64,000 nt of DNA. It comes from Amaranthus tricolor. Its lineage: Eukaryota; Streptophyta; Magnoliopsida; Caryophyllales; Amaranthaceae. This document shows, one piece after another, positions 33,025-45,574 of the stretch; position 1 is the stretch's first letter; each line of letters opens with the position of its first letter. The position numbers and the translations under genes were made by a program. The notes under the pieces were generated by a model. It was not told the DNA's origin and did no database searches. It saw nothing but the letters and a program-made list of their open reading frames with translations. The stretch lies in contig NC_080062.1 of NCBI RefSeq assembly GCF_026212465.1, positions 4,990,865 to 5,054,864 on the forward strand, written 5' to 3'.

Positions 33025-34321
33025 TTAGTTTGGGCTTGGAGGTGGAATGACTGTCACTGGAACTTCTAGATTGTGAACTTCTGGATTGCTCTTGTTCCAT
33101 TGCCACTGTGTTTTTTCATTGAATATGACATCTCTGGAGATGATCAACTCCTTGGATTCGGGCTGATAGAGACGATATCTTTTAGACTCGTCACTGTATC
33201 CAATAAAGATACATTTTTCTACTTTTTCGTCTAGCTTATCCCGATTTTCCTTCGGGACGTGGGCATATGCAATGCACCCGAAAACTTTGAGGTGCTCAAC
33301 CCTTGGCTTTCTTTTGTGCGAAGCTTCATACGGCGTCATGCTTCTTATTGCTTTTGTGGGAGACCTGTTAAGTATGTAAATAGCTGTGTGGACAGCTTCT
33401 GCCCAAAAATGTTTAGGCAGATTTTTTCCTTGCATCATACTCCGAGCCATTTCAGCAATTGTCCTGTTTCTCCTTTCTGCAACACCATTTTGTTGTGGTG
33501 TGCATCTGACTGTGAGCTTCTTTTTTATGCCGTGTTGTTTACAGAATTTGTTGAATTCATTGCTTGTGAATTCTCCCCCACGATCGGTTCTTAGAACCTT
33601 TATTGAATGCCCACTTTGTTTTTCTGTGAGGGCTTTAAATTGCATGAAGTGGGATAATGCTTCTGATTTTTTCTCCAAGAAATATACCCACATCATGCGT
33701 GAAAAATCATCAACAATCAACAGAAAGTATCTTTTTCCGCCAAGAGACGGATTCCTGGTAGGACCCCATATATCAGCATGGATAAGCTCTAATGGAGCTC
33801 TAGCCCTCCAAGATGAGGTTGGGAATGGTGATTTATGCATTTTGCCATAGATACAACCCTCATAAATTTTCTTTTCTTTAGTGATTGGTGGTAGCCCAAT
33901 CACCATTTCTCTATTTTTTAACAGTTTTAAACTGTCAAAATTTAAATGTCCGAATTTCAAATGCCACAATGTGGATTCATTCACCATTGTACTTAGGGCA
34001 GTATTAGACTCCAATTGCATTTTAAGTGGAAAAATTTTATTTGGAGCCATTTTAGTGGTAGTAATTAATTGCCCCTTTTTTTTATCATATATGTGGCATT
34101 GATTATTATCAAATTTTACCATATAGCCTTTTTGGACTAACTGATCCACACTTAACAAATTTTGTGCTAGCCCAGGGACATAAAAGACGTCAGGGATGAA
34201 TTTAGAGGAACCATTTTTTGTTTTAACAGCAATTGTTCCCTTTTCGGAAACTTCCTGATTACTCCCATCACCAAGTGTTATTTGTGATTTTATATTTTCA
34301 TCAAGAGTGAAAGAAATTTTT
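33025..34321 (-). pseudogene. Integrase region of the old copia polyprotein
   Basis: A long open frame (34158-33025, continuing upstream in frame to 34321) encodes a GAG-pre-integrase zinc region (LWHLKFGHLNFDSLK ... CIYGKMHKSPFP, with the first Cys partner changed to EGCIYGK). The integrase core follows, with D in HADIWGP, D in LRTDRGGEF and E in NGVAERRNRT. The frame stops at 33025-33027 (after PPPSPN), but related coding continues below. Upstream the protease/linker part (GDGSNQEVSEKGTIAVKTKN) is cut at 34321 by the 11 kb insertion. The core is well preserved, but the protein is isolated from gag and RT. Confidence 0.88.
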
Positions 34322-37300
34322 TATAACACCCCGAGATTTTAATAATGAAATTATTTAATATTTTAATACATTTTAAAGATTTTACAATTATATTAAATTA
34401 TTTCTGAATTAGTTTAATAAATTTCTTGCATACATGAATGTAAATGTTAACTTATATATATATCAAAATATAGTTACGATTTCTTAAATAAAGAAGTTCG
34501 AATCAAAATGATTATTTTATTAAAATGTGTGAGGCCGCGAAGGCGAACCTCTTAGTTGGATCTCGCAACAAAATGAACCGAGATAAAAATAAATAAAATA
34601 AGCATAATAATAATAATTATTATTATAATAAAAAAAAAGGGGTATAAAAGACCCACAAAACCCTAAACGCTCAAAGCAAGCCGTCTTCTCCTTCCTCCCT
34701 TCTCCCTCTCCTTTCTCTCCTTCTTCCTCTCTCTTGCCGTGCGCCGCCTTCCCTCCTCGCACCAGCAGCCATCTCAAGCAGCAGCGGCAGCCGCCTTCGT
34801 TCTCCTCGCACCAGCAGCCGCCTCAAGCAGCAGCGACAGTCGCCTTCGTATCCCTCGCAAGCGGCAGCAGCAATGGCTGCGTTCCTTCTCGCAATCAGCA
34901 GCAACCAGCACCATCTGCTCCACGCCTGCTGCCGCCACGACTGCCAACCTTGCCTCCCTTTTCTGCCGTGGAGGCTGCCGTCACCAATAGCCACGGCCAG
35001 CTGCGTGGGTCTATCACCACCTGCGCAACCACCAACAGAAACTAGCAGCAAAAGGCTGCGATTTTCTCCCCAAAACCGCAGCTGCTGAACAGCCCTCTTC
35101 CCTCCGCCACGGCAGCAACCAGCTGCACACCAGCAGCCCTCCACCGCCGCAACAACCACCAATACCCTCACCCTTTTCTAGTTCTCCATTGTGAGCCATC
35201 TTTTCTCTTTTCTCTAATTAAATTCTAGTTTTATTTGAAGTTCTATTGAAGTTTTATGAAGTTTATCGGTGAGGTGTTGATTTTTGTGTTGTTTTCATTG
35301 AATCTTTTTGTGGGTAAGAGTTTAATTGATGAATTAAACATGTTTATGACTTAGAGTTTGAAGTGTGATTGAAATTATGGGTTGTGTGTTGGTTTTTGTA
35401 TTAATTTCTTCGAATCTTAGTATGTGTAGTGATTAAAAAAAATGTTATCTTTGAACACGAGACGATTAGGGCTTGGATTTAGAAATGAAATTACTAATAA
35501 TGTGTGTTTTATATTATATCTTGGTGATGATTGATTAAACAACTTTAAAAGTTGTTTTAAGATTCGGTCGATTGGTTATTATTGTGGCAATTAGTAATGT
35601 GTTTGATTACAATTGACTATAGGAATGGTTTTGGTTGCCATTTGGGAGTAGGAGTTGCTAATTGTTATTGATTTAATTGTAGAGAATTGCCACTACCTTA
35701 TTGGGTTGTTATTGATGTTGTAAATACGTAATTTCAATAAGTCATGAGCATAGTGTCTAACTTATTGTTGTAGAGTAAACGATAATAATAATTACTGAGA
35801 CGGATTAAGGTAGCGATTGTCATTAATGAAAGTATTATCGTGGTTATAGTCGTTGATGAGGTGGTTAGTTTTGAGCTCGGTTGCTATACTGATATGTTCA
35901 ATTGTGTTGCTAAGTTGGGTGACTTTGACCCAAATTATACGAATCGTTATTGATTCGCCAAGCTACAAATCTAATTTATTCTTAATCGTTTCACTCTAAA
36001 AACCTTGGAAAAATAATAAACCACTGCTATCATAGGTGATATGATTGTTATTAAGTGTAACGTCATGTATTACGTGTTCTTGAACTTTCTAGTGAATAGT
36101 TTGACTATCACGCACATGCGTATGGTTATGCCCTCTCACTTGAACATATCTTGATATAAACCTGACTAGAATCTAATGTTATGGTTTGATTGGAATTGAT
36201 GGCGTAGTTCATGTATGAACATGGGTTGAATTTATTGCATGAGTATGCGTAGAATGCGTATTAGCTTGAATCGAAGCTTAATTGGCTAATAGCGTAGCTT
36301 GTATGGAGTCGGTGCTTCGTAAATGATGTGAAGTAGGCTTATTAGTCTTACTTTAAACGTGTATAGGTGCCCGGTTCATAAGAGGGGCGTAAGAACCCCT
36401 TCGAAGCGATTTTTGTGGCTTGTCATCTTGCAGGTAAGTACACGCAGTAACTGATTCTTGCATGCATCTTCAATATATTTTCCTTGCGTGATAATATTAT
36501 ACGAGCTAGGTTGAATATGATTTGCTATTTAAATACTGTTAAGTTTGTGCTACAAGTGAAAATCAGTTATAAAGATGGTAGAGATTGAGTTCTGATATCG
36601 CGAGAGTAGAATGTTGGATTATATGAGATGGAATGGGAATGAGTCCCTTATTGATGAGATATTAAGTTGGATGTTACTGTGATTCCACTGGATTGGTACC
36701 CCAGTTGGTTTAGTTCCCGGAGGCATGGATCATCTATATATGGTCGCTGTACGGGGGTATGATCATACTTTGCCATTGGGCGCCGGCATGGCCGTCACCG
36801 CCCTTAGCTGAGGTGTTGCCATGTGGGTCTTGCAAACCCCAATATGGTGGCCTCTAGTCACAAAAGAAGATACGTGGAATTAAGGAAGAAATAGAAAATG
36901 GTGAAGGCATTGAGAAGTGCACAGAAGTGAGGAATGGTTGGAGTAGATTTTTATACATTGGAGTGTCTTTCTTCCCTCGTTTGTTGAATTGATTGTTGGT
37001 TGCATATATATAACTTGTTTCTCGATACTGACGTGTACGTGTTTGTGTTTATGTTTGATTGTTGATGACTTTCTATGATTGTCCTGCTATGACGCATTGG
37101 CCTTTGGTCTAATGTCGAGCAGCAGGAGGATTATAGACTGGCTTAGCAGGTACTGAAGCTTCTTATGCATTGCGTTGCATTTCGGGAAAGTGATGAGGGC
37201 GAAGCATAACTTGTGTCATTACCCCTATCTTTCGATTTTGTATCTCTTGTTATCTTTGGTAAATTTTGATTGTATATGTTTTGTTATGAGGCCTTGTGTC

Positions 37301-37693
37301 CTCCCACGTGCATTTGTATTTCCGCTGCGTAGTTTATAACTCTGTATGGTTTTGAGGAGTTAAGTCTTTTTAAAACGCAAACGTCGACACTGGAACCACG
37401 ATCCATGCTTGGCATGTTGATTTGAGAAGCCGGCGACGAATTATTCCGCCGTGACATAGCTTTGATAGGCCGTTGGTGCCTCTACTTTATTAGTTTCTGA
37501 ATTAACTTTTGTTTTTCTACAAAGACGCACAGTTTTTAAGGCAGATGCTGCCAAAATTTCCACTCACCTTATTAAGTTAATAATTAAAGTTTATCTAAAT
37601 TCTTTTCCTTTTTCTTTTATGTAACACCCGAATTTCCTCCCGTTCTTTACAGTTTTGGTTTCGTTAAGGGGTCGGAAATTCTGGGGTGTTACA
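34322..37693 (+). repeat. 5' LTR of the non-coding retrotransposon
   Basis: 3,372 bp. It starts TATAACACCCC, where the partner LTR has TGTAACACCCC (terminal G changed), and ends GGGGTGTTACA. It holds a GC-rich CT/CAG-rich block (34680-35180) that yields spurious open frames. Confidence 0.92.
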
Positions 37694-37717
37694 GGTGGTT
37701 ACCAGAGCCAGTGGTCC
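37694..37717 (+). promoter_or_regulatory. Probable primer-binding site
   Basis: TGGTTACCAGAGCCAGTGGT lies two bases after the 5' LTR. It is close to, but not identical with, the canonical TGGTATCAGAGCC complement of plant initiator-Met tRNA. Confidence 0.6.
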
Positions 37718-40700
37718 CTATTTTCGACGTTTTGTGTCCTCCAATTTGTTGAGAAATTTCTTGAAGTTAGAAGTTATTCGTGAGAGTTGGGTAGACATGG
37801 GATAGGTGCATATATTACATAATGCATAATGATTGCCATTGCACGTGCATAGATCAATATATAGTTTGTTTAACTTGTTATGAGACTCATTCTCATATGT
37901 GTTATTATAAATAATAATTATTATGGTGGTTTGAATGATGACATGACTTAACAAATCAGTACAATTGAATTATGCATTATCAAGAAATAATGAAGTTTTT
38001 GGAGTATTTGGTTCAAGTTGAGTTGTATTATAAGTAGTCATTATGGAGATATGAAGTATGAATGATAAAATTCTAGAGAAGATGGTTGCATCGGGAACTT
38101 TCTCTCTTGCTTGTGATGATTATATGAAATTTAGTCTTATGTGTCTGAATATTTGTTCATGTTAATTGTTTTCATGAAGCTTACGAGCTTTGATATTGAT
38201 CCTATACATGAACCCACTGTTTATTTATCTGCTTGAGCATCCCCTTTGTCAAGTGCATTCGTTCATCATAACATAGAAGTGGTGATTATAATTCTCTTGA
38301 ATATGTTTAATGACTGTGCAAGTATGATCGTAAGTAGTTTGAACTAAAATAAGGATAAGAGCTAAAGTGTAATAAGAATTCGATATACAGTAAATGAAAG
38401 AAAGGGGTCTGTATGTGATACCTTGTAAATAAAGTTTTATTCACCAGTTGATGATGATAATGCGGTCATAGTTAAAGTATAGATGCGTTAAAACCTAAAT
38501 ATTAAGAAGAATTTTAAGAGCATGTTAAGAGTCTATAGTTTGAGAATTCAACCCCCAATTTCGAACCATGATCTATAAGAGTATTATTGAAATATTCTTC
38601 ATATAGTGATGAGTCGAAGTCAGAGATTGTTTTCAACATCTCTAAGTGTTTAAAGATAATGCTATATCAGTTGAACTAAATTATCACATTAGTATTGTTG
38701 TTCAAACTAGAATTGCCTTAATATTTTCATTTGAAGTTATAATTCTTACTAGGTTGAGGCTCTTGACCCGTGTAATTAGCTATAGCAACGTTGGTGTTGA
38801 GTTTTAGTGTGGTATAATCGTGTCTACCATTAAACGTTTTCACTCTGATGCGGTGATTGATACTGATGCCTTAAATTGGTTAATGTAATATATATTTGTT
38901 AGTTCTAAACCCAACATCTTATGCTTGTAATGAGATCTTGAGAATCAATTGAGAGTGAAAACGATAGCCAACATATTAGCTTTATTAATCACTTTATATA
39001 TATTTTGATGAATTATATACAATAAGGGTCCCCTGTCATTGATTTTGATTTTTGTAAGCATCCAACTCTCATCATAATGAATATAGTATTTCATGTTTGC
39101 CGAGTGATAACAACCTTTAAATCACTATTTGTTGTAAAAAAAAAAAAAAAAAAAAAAAATTTAAAGTGGTTCTTTGGATAAAATAAGGGTGATTTTTTTT
39201 TTTCTTGAAGACATATGAGTTTGAGTATTAAAGAAGAAAAATATCATTCATAAGTCCTTTGTGTTTTGTATTTCGTTGAGACATGATATATCATTCATAC
39301 ATAAGCCAATAGCTTTGTATTAAAGTGGATAGTTAAAGAATAATCATCGTAAACAAATTTGCATGTTAAGGGCCTAAAGATTGATTCGAGGGAGCACTAT
39401 TGAGTTAAGACATTTTGTCTTATTAAATGCTTATATAGAGTGATGAATATTTTAATCAGATGATACTGCAAAGAAGAATCGTGACGGCTTTAAAACATAG
39501 CTGGATAATGATATTTGAAATTAAAAAAAAAAAAAAGAATCAATGATACTACAATTTGTATTCTCATGGCCTTCTGGGCAGTTATAAGACATAAGGATAG
39601 AATAACCCGATGATGAGGTGGATTAAGCGTCCTTGTGTACGTAAGATACAGTTAAATGTTTTAAGTATTTTAGAGTATCTCATCGATAACCAATTTAATA
39701 GTCTTGCCAGTGTATTGAAATAATAAGACTTAGATGAGATTCTAAATGAAGCTAACTTTACGCAAGTTATTGTTTTAATAATGATTGATGTGATACGTGG
39801 TAAATTAAGTTGGAGAGTTACTAAAGATAATGTGGTCCCAATAAAAGTCAAGAGGTGTTTTAAACCTAAACATTGAAGAAACGACAAAGAGTATGTGAAT
39901 AATTATAAATTGAGAGATGAATCGAGATAATGGATTAAGTCTTAAAACGATTATTATACGCAATCATTATTATGCGATAAAGAGAGTTAAATAATATTCA
40001 CACTTGTGTTAAGAAGAGTTTTAATTTGATGGTACTAAATCATTGGGTCGTAATAAGAATTTGATGAAAAAGTTTTGAAATTTTGATGTGTTTCAATACA
40101 AACGATTATGTTATAGTTTTTAGTTTTATGTTTCGCATCTTAGGTCGAAGGGTGATTGAATTCCACTTATTTGCATAGGAATAATCGTAATGCATAATTT
40201 CAAGTGTTGCGTTATTTTGTTGGCTGTGTTGTTGTACTTTATTATAGTGTCAAGATTGTTAATGTAGCGGTCACATGGTTGCGATAACGGTCTTATAGTT
40301 AGAGGTACTATTGTGATTATGGTGTAGATTAGATATTGTGAAATTAGTGTTGGTATCACAACTTTATCAAATTGTATGATACACGACTACTTTGCTATTG
40401 ATATTGAAAATTGCGGTGATGTAGGTGTGTTCATCAGTTACTTTTCGTCGTGCATATTTTTATGTATACATAAAATGTCATCCTTGTTGATCATTACTAT
40501 TATTATTACCCTGTTAGTACCATTAGCACCGTCGTTATATATGTACAACATACATTACTTTAGTCATGTATAAGTTCGTGATCTTAATTGATATACATTC
40601 TATACTTTCAACATATCTAGTCGCATAGTAAGTGAATAGCCAGAAAATGTTGGTAACCTTTGACATTACCCTTCATGAATCTAAATCATCCTCACATCGT

Positions 40701-42010
40701 CATAATTAGAATTTGATATTATGATGGATAGTGGATATTATTATGGAACAACTATGATATGTGTATTAGTATCGTGGCTGTGAATGTATGATTATTAACT
40801 ACAGTCTCTTGCTAAAATATGGCATATATAATTGGATTATACACTTGAAACATCTATTATGTTATGAGTTATTAATTCGAGTTGTTAATCTATTAATCAA
40901 GTCATGATGTATGATCTAGAATGTTATAAAATAATTTGATCATATATGATTAGTGAAAAGAGCATTTCATGTTAAGTAAAAGGTCAGGATTATGTTAGGA
41001 TAAGTAAAGTTAGTGGTGACTCGATTTGGGAGTTGATAACCAACCAGTTTTGTAAGATTCATGAATCCTTAGGTATAGGGTCTAATTGTAATACGAGTTA
41101 AGTGTTGAGCAACTTCGTGCACTTTACTTTTAGAACTTTGTTGTTTTGATATTTTGCCCCCATTCATGGTTCAAATCATAATAGTTAAACCTTCTGTACA
41201 TTACAAGATTATCACAAAGTTGACCTTAGGTGGGCACGTAGAATTGAAAAAGTCGTTTGAAGAATTACATTAGATAACAGGACGTTTCGTGTTATTACGA
41301 ACTCAAGTGATACATTTTTTTTAAAAGCCACATCTGCTAGATCTGTTATTTTTGTAAACATTGAGAAGAGTTGTCTTACTAATAGAACATATTGAGACCC
41401 ATATACTAGGGTATGTAGTATTGAGATCGAAGATATGAAATAATTAGAGTTTCATGGTCTAACCACACTATCCTTGCACATGTTTCGAGGTTACTGAGTT
41501 ACGGGGTCGTAACTAAGTTTTAAGGGGGGTAGAATGCGATAGAATTTCGCACGTTTACACGCATTTTCTCCTGCATTTTCACGCATTTTTTTTTTGTTTC
41601 TATGATAACAACCAGTTACAAACTTACATGCTTTGGATTGATTGTTGGAACCTATCTATGTGATATCTACATGCTTTGATTGATTGTGTGAATCAATTGG
41701 TGTGATATTTGCATGCTTTTGATTGACCGTGTTGAGTCAATTTTGTGATTTTTACATGCTTTTGATTGATTGTGTTAAGTCAATTGTGTGATATATACAT
41801 GTTTTGATTGGGTGTTGAGTTAATTTAAATGATTATGAATGCTTGAAACGAAATATGTATGAACATTTGAATAGAGTGAGTATAATAGCGTCAATAAGGT
41901 CACGATCTTTGAGTTAATTCCCTAGGCTTAAAATCGTTAAGACGCCTACTTGAGTTATTAGAAATACAAATTTTCACAATTAGTACCTTGGTCGCGATAG
42001 TTTCGGGGAC
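37718..42010 (+). other. Internal region of the non-coding retrotransposon
   Basis: AT-rich. The longest frames are about 100 codons and lack any gag, protease, integrase or RT motif. It includes a 24 bp A-run (39138-39161) and a four-unit tandem repeat near 41622-41830. Confidence 0.7.
41622..41830 (+). repeat. Tandem repeat of about 55-60 bp, four units
   Basis: Degenerate units around ACATGCTTTTGATTGATTGT followed by GTGAGTCAATTGTGTGATAT. They lie 200 bp before the polypurine tract. Confidence 0.8.
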
Positions 42011-42035
42011 GAAACTCCTTTTAAGGGGGGTAGTC
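42002..42035 (+). promoter_or_regulatory. Polypurine tract of the non-coding retrotransposon
   Basis: TTTCGGGGACGAAACTCC followed by TTTTAAGGGGGGTAGTC directly before the 3' LTR. This is the plus-strand primer signature of Tekay/Del-type Ty3/gypsy elements. Confidence 0.8.
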
Positions 42036-45000
42036 TGTAACACCCCGAGATTTTAATAATGAAATTATTTAATATTTTAATACATTTTAAAGATTTTACA
42101 ATTATATTAAATTATTTCTGAATTAGTTTAATAAATTTCTTGCATACATGAATGTAAATGTTAACTTATATATATATATCAAAATATAGTTACGATTTCT
42201 TAAATAAAGAAGTTCGAATCAAAATGATTATTTTATTAAAATGTGTGAGGCCGCGAAGGCGAACCTCTTAGTTGGATCTCGCAACAAAATGAACCGAGAT
42301 AAAAATAAATAAAATAAGCATAATAATAATTATTATTATTATAATAAAAAAAAAGGGGTATAAAAGACCCACAAAACCCTAAACGCTCAAAGCAAGCCGT
42401 CTTCTCCTTCCTCCCTTCTCCCTCTCCTTTCTCTCCTTCTTCCTCTCTCTTCCCGTGCGCCGCCTTCCCTCCTCGCACCAGCAGCCATCTCAAGCAGCAG
42501 CGGCAGCCGCCTTCGTTCTCCTCGCACCAGCAGCCGCCTCAAGCAGCAGCGACAGTCGCCTTCGTATCCCTCGCAAGCGGCAGCAGCAATGGCTGCGTTC
42601 CTTCTCGCAATCAGCAGCAACCAGCACCATCTGCTCCACGCCTGCTGCCGCCACGACTGCCAACCTTGCCTCCCTTTTCTGCCGTGGAGGCTGCCGTCAC
42701 CAATAGCCACGGCCAGCTGCGTGGGTCTATCACCACCTGCGCAACCACCAACAGAAACTAGCAGCAAAAGGCTGCGATTTTCTCCCCAAAACCGCAGCTG
42801 CTGAACAGCCCTCTTCCCTCCGCCACGGCAGCAACCAGCTGCACACCAGCAGCCCTCCACCGCCGCAACAACCACCAATACCCTCACCCTTTTCTAGTTC
42901 TCCATTGTGAGCCATCTTTTCTCTTTTCTCTAATTAAATTCTAGTTTTATTTGAAGTTCTATTGAAGTTTTATGAAGTTTATGGGTGAGGTGTTGATTTT
43001 TGTGTTGTTTTCATTGAATCTTTTTGTGGGTAAGAGTTTAATTGATGAATTAAACATGTTTATGACTTAGAGTTTGAAGTGTGATTGAAATTATGGGTTG
43101 TGTGTTGGTTTTTGTATTAATTTCTTCGAATCTTAGTATGTGTAGTGATTAAAAAAATATTATCTTTGAATACGAGACGATTAGGGCTTGGATTTAGAAA
43201 TGAAATTACTAATAATGTGTGTTTTATATTATATCTTGGTGATGATTGATTAAACAACTTTAAAAGTTGTTTTAAGATTCGGTCGATTGGTTATTATTGT
43301 GGCAATTAGTAATGTGTTTGATTACAATTGACTATAGGAATGGTTTTGGTTGCCATTTGGGAGTAGGAGTTGCTAATTATTATTGATTTAATTGTAGAGA
43401 ATTGCCACTACCTTATTGGGTTGTTATTGATGTTGTAAATACGTAATTTCAATAAGTCATGAGCATAGTGTCTAACTTATTGTTGTAGAGTAAACGATAA
43501 TAATAATTATTGAGACGGATTAAGGTAGCGATTGTCATTAATGAAAGTATTATCGTGGTTATAGTCGTTGATGAGGTGGTTAGTTTTGAGCTCGATTGCT
43601 ATACTGATATGTTCAATTGTGTTGCTAAGTTGGGTGACTTTGACCCAAATTATACGAATCGTTATTGATTCGCCAAGCTACAAATCTAATTTATTCTTAA
43701 TCGTTTCACTCTAAAAACCTTGGAAAAATAATAAACCACTGCTATCATAAGTGATATGATTGTTATTAAGTGTAACGTCATGTATTACGTGTTCTTGAAC
43801 TTTCTAGTGAATAGTTTGACTATCACGCACAAGCGTATGGTTATGCCCTCTCACTTGAACATATCTTGATATAAACCTGACTAGAATCTAATGTTATGGT
43901 TTGATTGGAATTGATGGCGTAGTTCATGTATGAACATGGGTTGAATTTATTGCATGAGTATGCGTAGAATGCGTATTAGCTTGAATCGAAACTTAATTGG
44001 CTAATAGCGTAGCTTGTATGGAGTCGGTGCTTTGTAAATGATGTGAAGTAGGCTTATTAGTCTTACTTTAAACGTGTATAGGTGCCCGGTTCATAAGAGG
44101 GGCGTAAGAACCCCTTCGAAGCGATTTTTGTGGCTTGTCATCTTGCAGTGCAGGTAAGTACACGCAGTAACTGATTCTTGCATGCATCTTCAATATATTT
44201 TCCTTGCGTGATAATATTATACTAGCTAGGTTGAATATGATTTGCTATTTAAATACTGTTAAGTTTGTGCTACAAGTGAAAATCAGTTGTAAAGATGGTA
44301 GAGATTGAGTTCTGATATCGCGAGAGTAGAATGTTGGATTATATGAGATGGAATGGGAATGAGTCCCTTATTGATGAGATATTAAGTTGGATGTTACTGT
44401 GACTCCACTGGATTGGTACCCCAGTTGGTTTAGTTCCCGGAGGCATGGATCATCTATATATGGTCGCTGTACGGGGGTATGATCATACTTTGCCATTGGG
44501 CGCCGGCATGGCCGTCACCGCCCTTGGCTGAGGTGTTGCCATGTGGGTCTTGCAAACCCCAATATGGTGGCCTCTAGTCACAAAAGAAGATACGTGGAAT
44601 TAAGGAAGAAATAGAAAATGGTGAAGGCATTGAGAAGTGCACAGAAGTGAGGAATGGTTGGAGTAGATTTTTATACATTGGAGTGTCTTTCTTCCCTCGT
44701 TTGTTGAATTGATTGTTGGTTGCATATATATAACTTGTTGCTCGATACTGACGTGTACGTGTTTGTGTTTATGTTTGATTGTTGATGACTTTCTATGATT
44801 GTCCTGCTATGACGCATTGGCCTTTGGTCTAATGTCGAGCAGCAGGAGGATTATAGACTGGCTTAGCAGGTACTGAAGCTTCTTATGCATTGCATTGCAT
44901 TTCGGGAAAGTGATGAGGGCGAAGCATAACTTGTGTCATTACCCCTATCTTTCGATTTTGTATCTCTTGTTATCTTTGGTAAATTTTGATTGTATATGTT

Positions 45001-45413
45001 TTGTTATGAGGCCTTGTGTCCTCCCACGTGCATTTGTATTTCCGCTGCGTAGTTTATAACTCTGTATGGTTTTGAGGAGTTAAGTCTTTTTAAAACGCAA
45101 ACGTCGACACTGGAACCACGATCCATGCTTGGCATGTTGATTTGAGAAGCCGGCGACGAATTATTCCGCCGTGACATAGCTTTGATAGGCCGTTGGTGCC
45201 TCTACTTTATTAGTTTCTGAATTAACTTTTGTTTTTCTACAAAGACGCACAGTTTTTAAGGCAGATGCTGCCAAAATTTCCACTCACCTTATTAAGTTAA
45301 TAATTAAAGTTTATCTAAATTCTTTTCCTTTTTCTTTTATGTAACACCCGAATTTCCTCCCGTTCTTTACGGTTTTGGTTTCGTTAAGGGGTCGGAAATT
45401 CTGGGGTGTTACA
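42036..45413 (+). repeat. 3' LTR of the non-coding retrotransposon
   Basis: 3,378 bp. It starts TGTAACACCCC and ends GGGGTGTTACA. It is almost identical to 34322-37693; visible differences include a 5 bp duplication (GCAGTGCAGG against GCAGG). Confidence 0.93.
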
Positions 45414-45418
45414 TTTTT

Positions 45419-45574
45419 ATTTCCAGTCATGTGGTTGGAACAACCACTATCAATGTACCATGTGTCATTTTGCTCTTCTTGAGCATTTAAATAAGTATAA
45501 CATAATTGATCATTAGAGTTATTATTTTTTATAAAATTGGCCTCTTCTTTTGGCCGGAAATAACAATCTTTTTC
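45419..45574 (-). pseudogene. Protease region of the old copia polyprotein
   Basis: The minus strand encodes KDCYFRPKEEANF, then NAQEEQNDTWYIDSGCSNHM. The DSG triad of the copia aspartic protease is in its usual context. It is an island between the 11 kb element and the 2.7 kb solo LTR. Confidence 0.88.

Larger units (their letters stand above)
34322..45413 (+). mobile_element. Non-coding LTR retrotransposon (LARD-like) nested in the copia element
   Basis: Two nearly identical long LTRs (34322-37693 and 42036-45413) flank a 4,342 bp internal region. Identical TTTTT target duplications lie at 34317-34321 and 45414-45418. The internal region starts GGTGGTTACCAGAGCCAGTG, resembling an initiator-Met primer site, and ends with a polypurine tract (TTAAGGGGGG) preceded by TTTCGGGGACGAAACTCC. 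That tail is characteristic of Ty3/gypsy (Tekay-like) elements. No gag or pol homology is visible. It therefore must have moved using enzymes of another element. By hand comparison the LTRs differ at about 20 substitutions plus a few small indels, suggesting a recent insertion. The outer copia coding resumes on both sides. Confidence 0.92.

Noticed and set aside
33259..33850. Plus-strand frames of 111 and 154 codons
   Set aside because: Shadows of the copia integrase frame on the minus strand.
34520..35199. Ala/Gln- and Arg/Gly-rich open frames of up to 166 codons, repeated at 42236-42915
   Set aside because: They lie in the GC-rich CAG/CTC block of the LTR, occur on both strands, and are identical in both LTRs of a non-coding element. 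No domain is recognisable.
37694..37717. tRNA gene suspected from the tRNA-like complement
   Set aside because: It is a short primer-binding site without a cloverleaf.
37694..42035. Search for hidden gag/pol in the internal region of the 11 kb element
   Set aside because: No copia or gypsy motif (zinc knuckle, DSG, DDE, YVDD or FVDD) could be read in any frame by eye. A profile search would be more sensitive.
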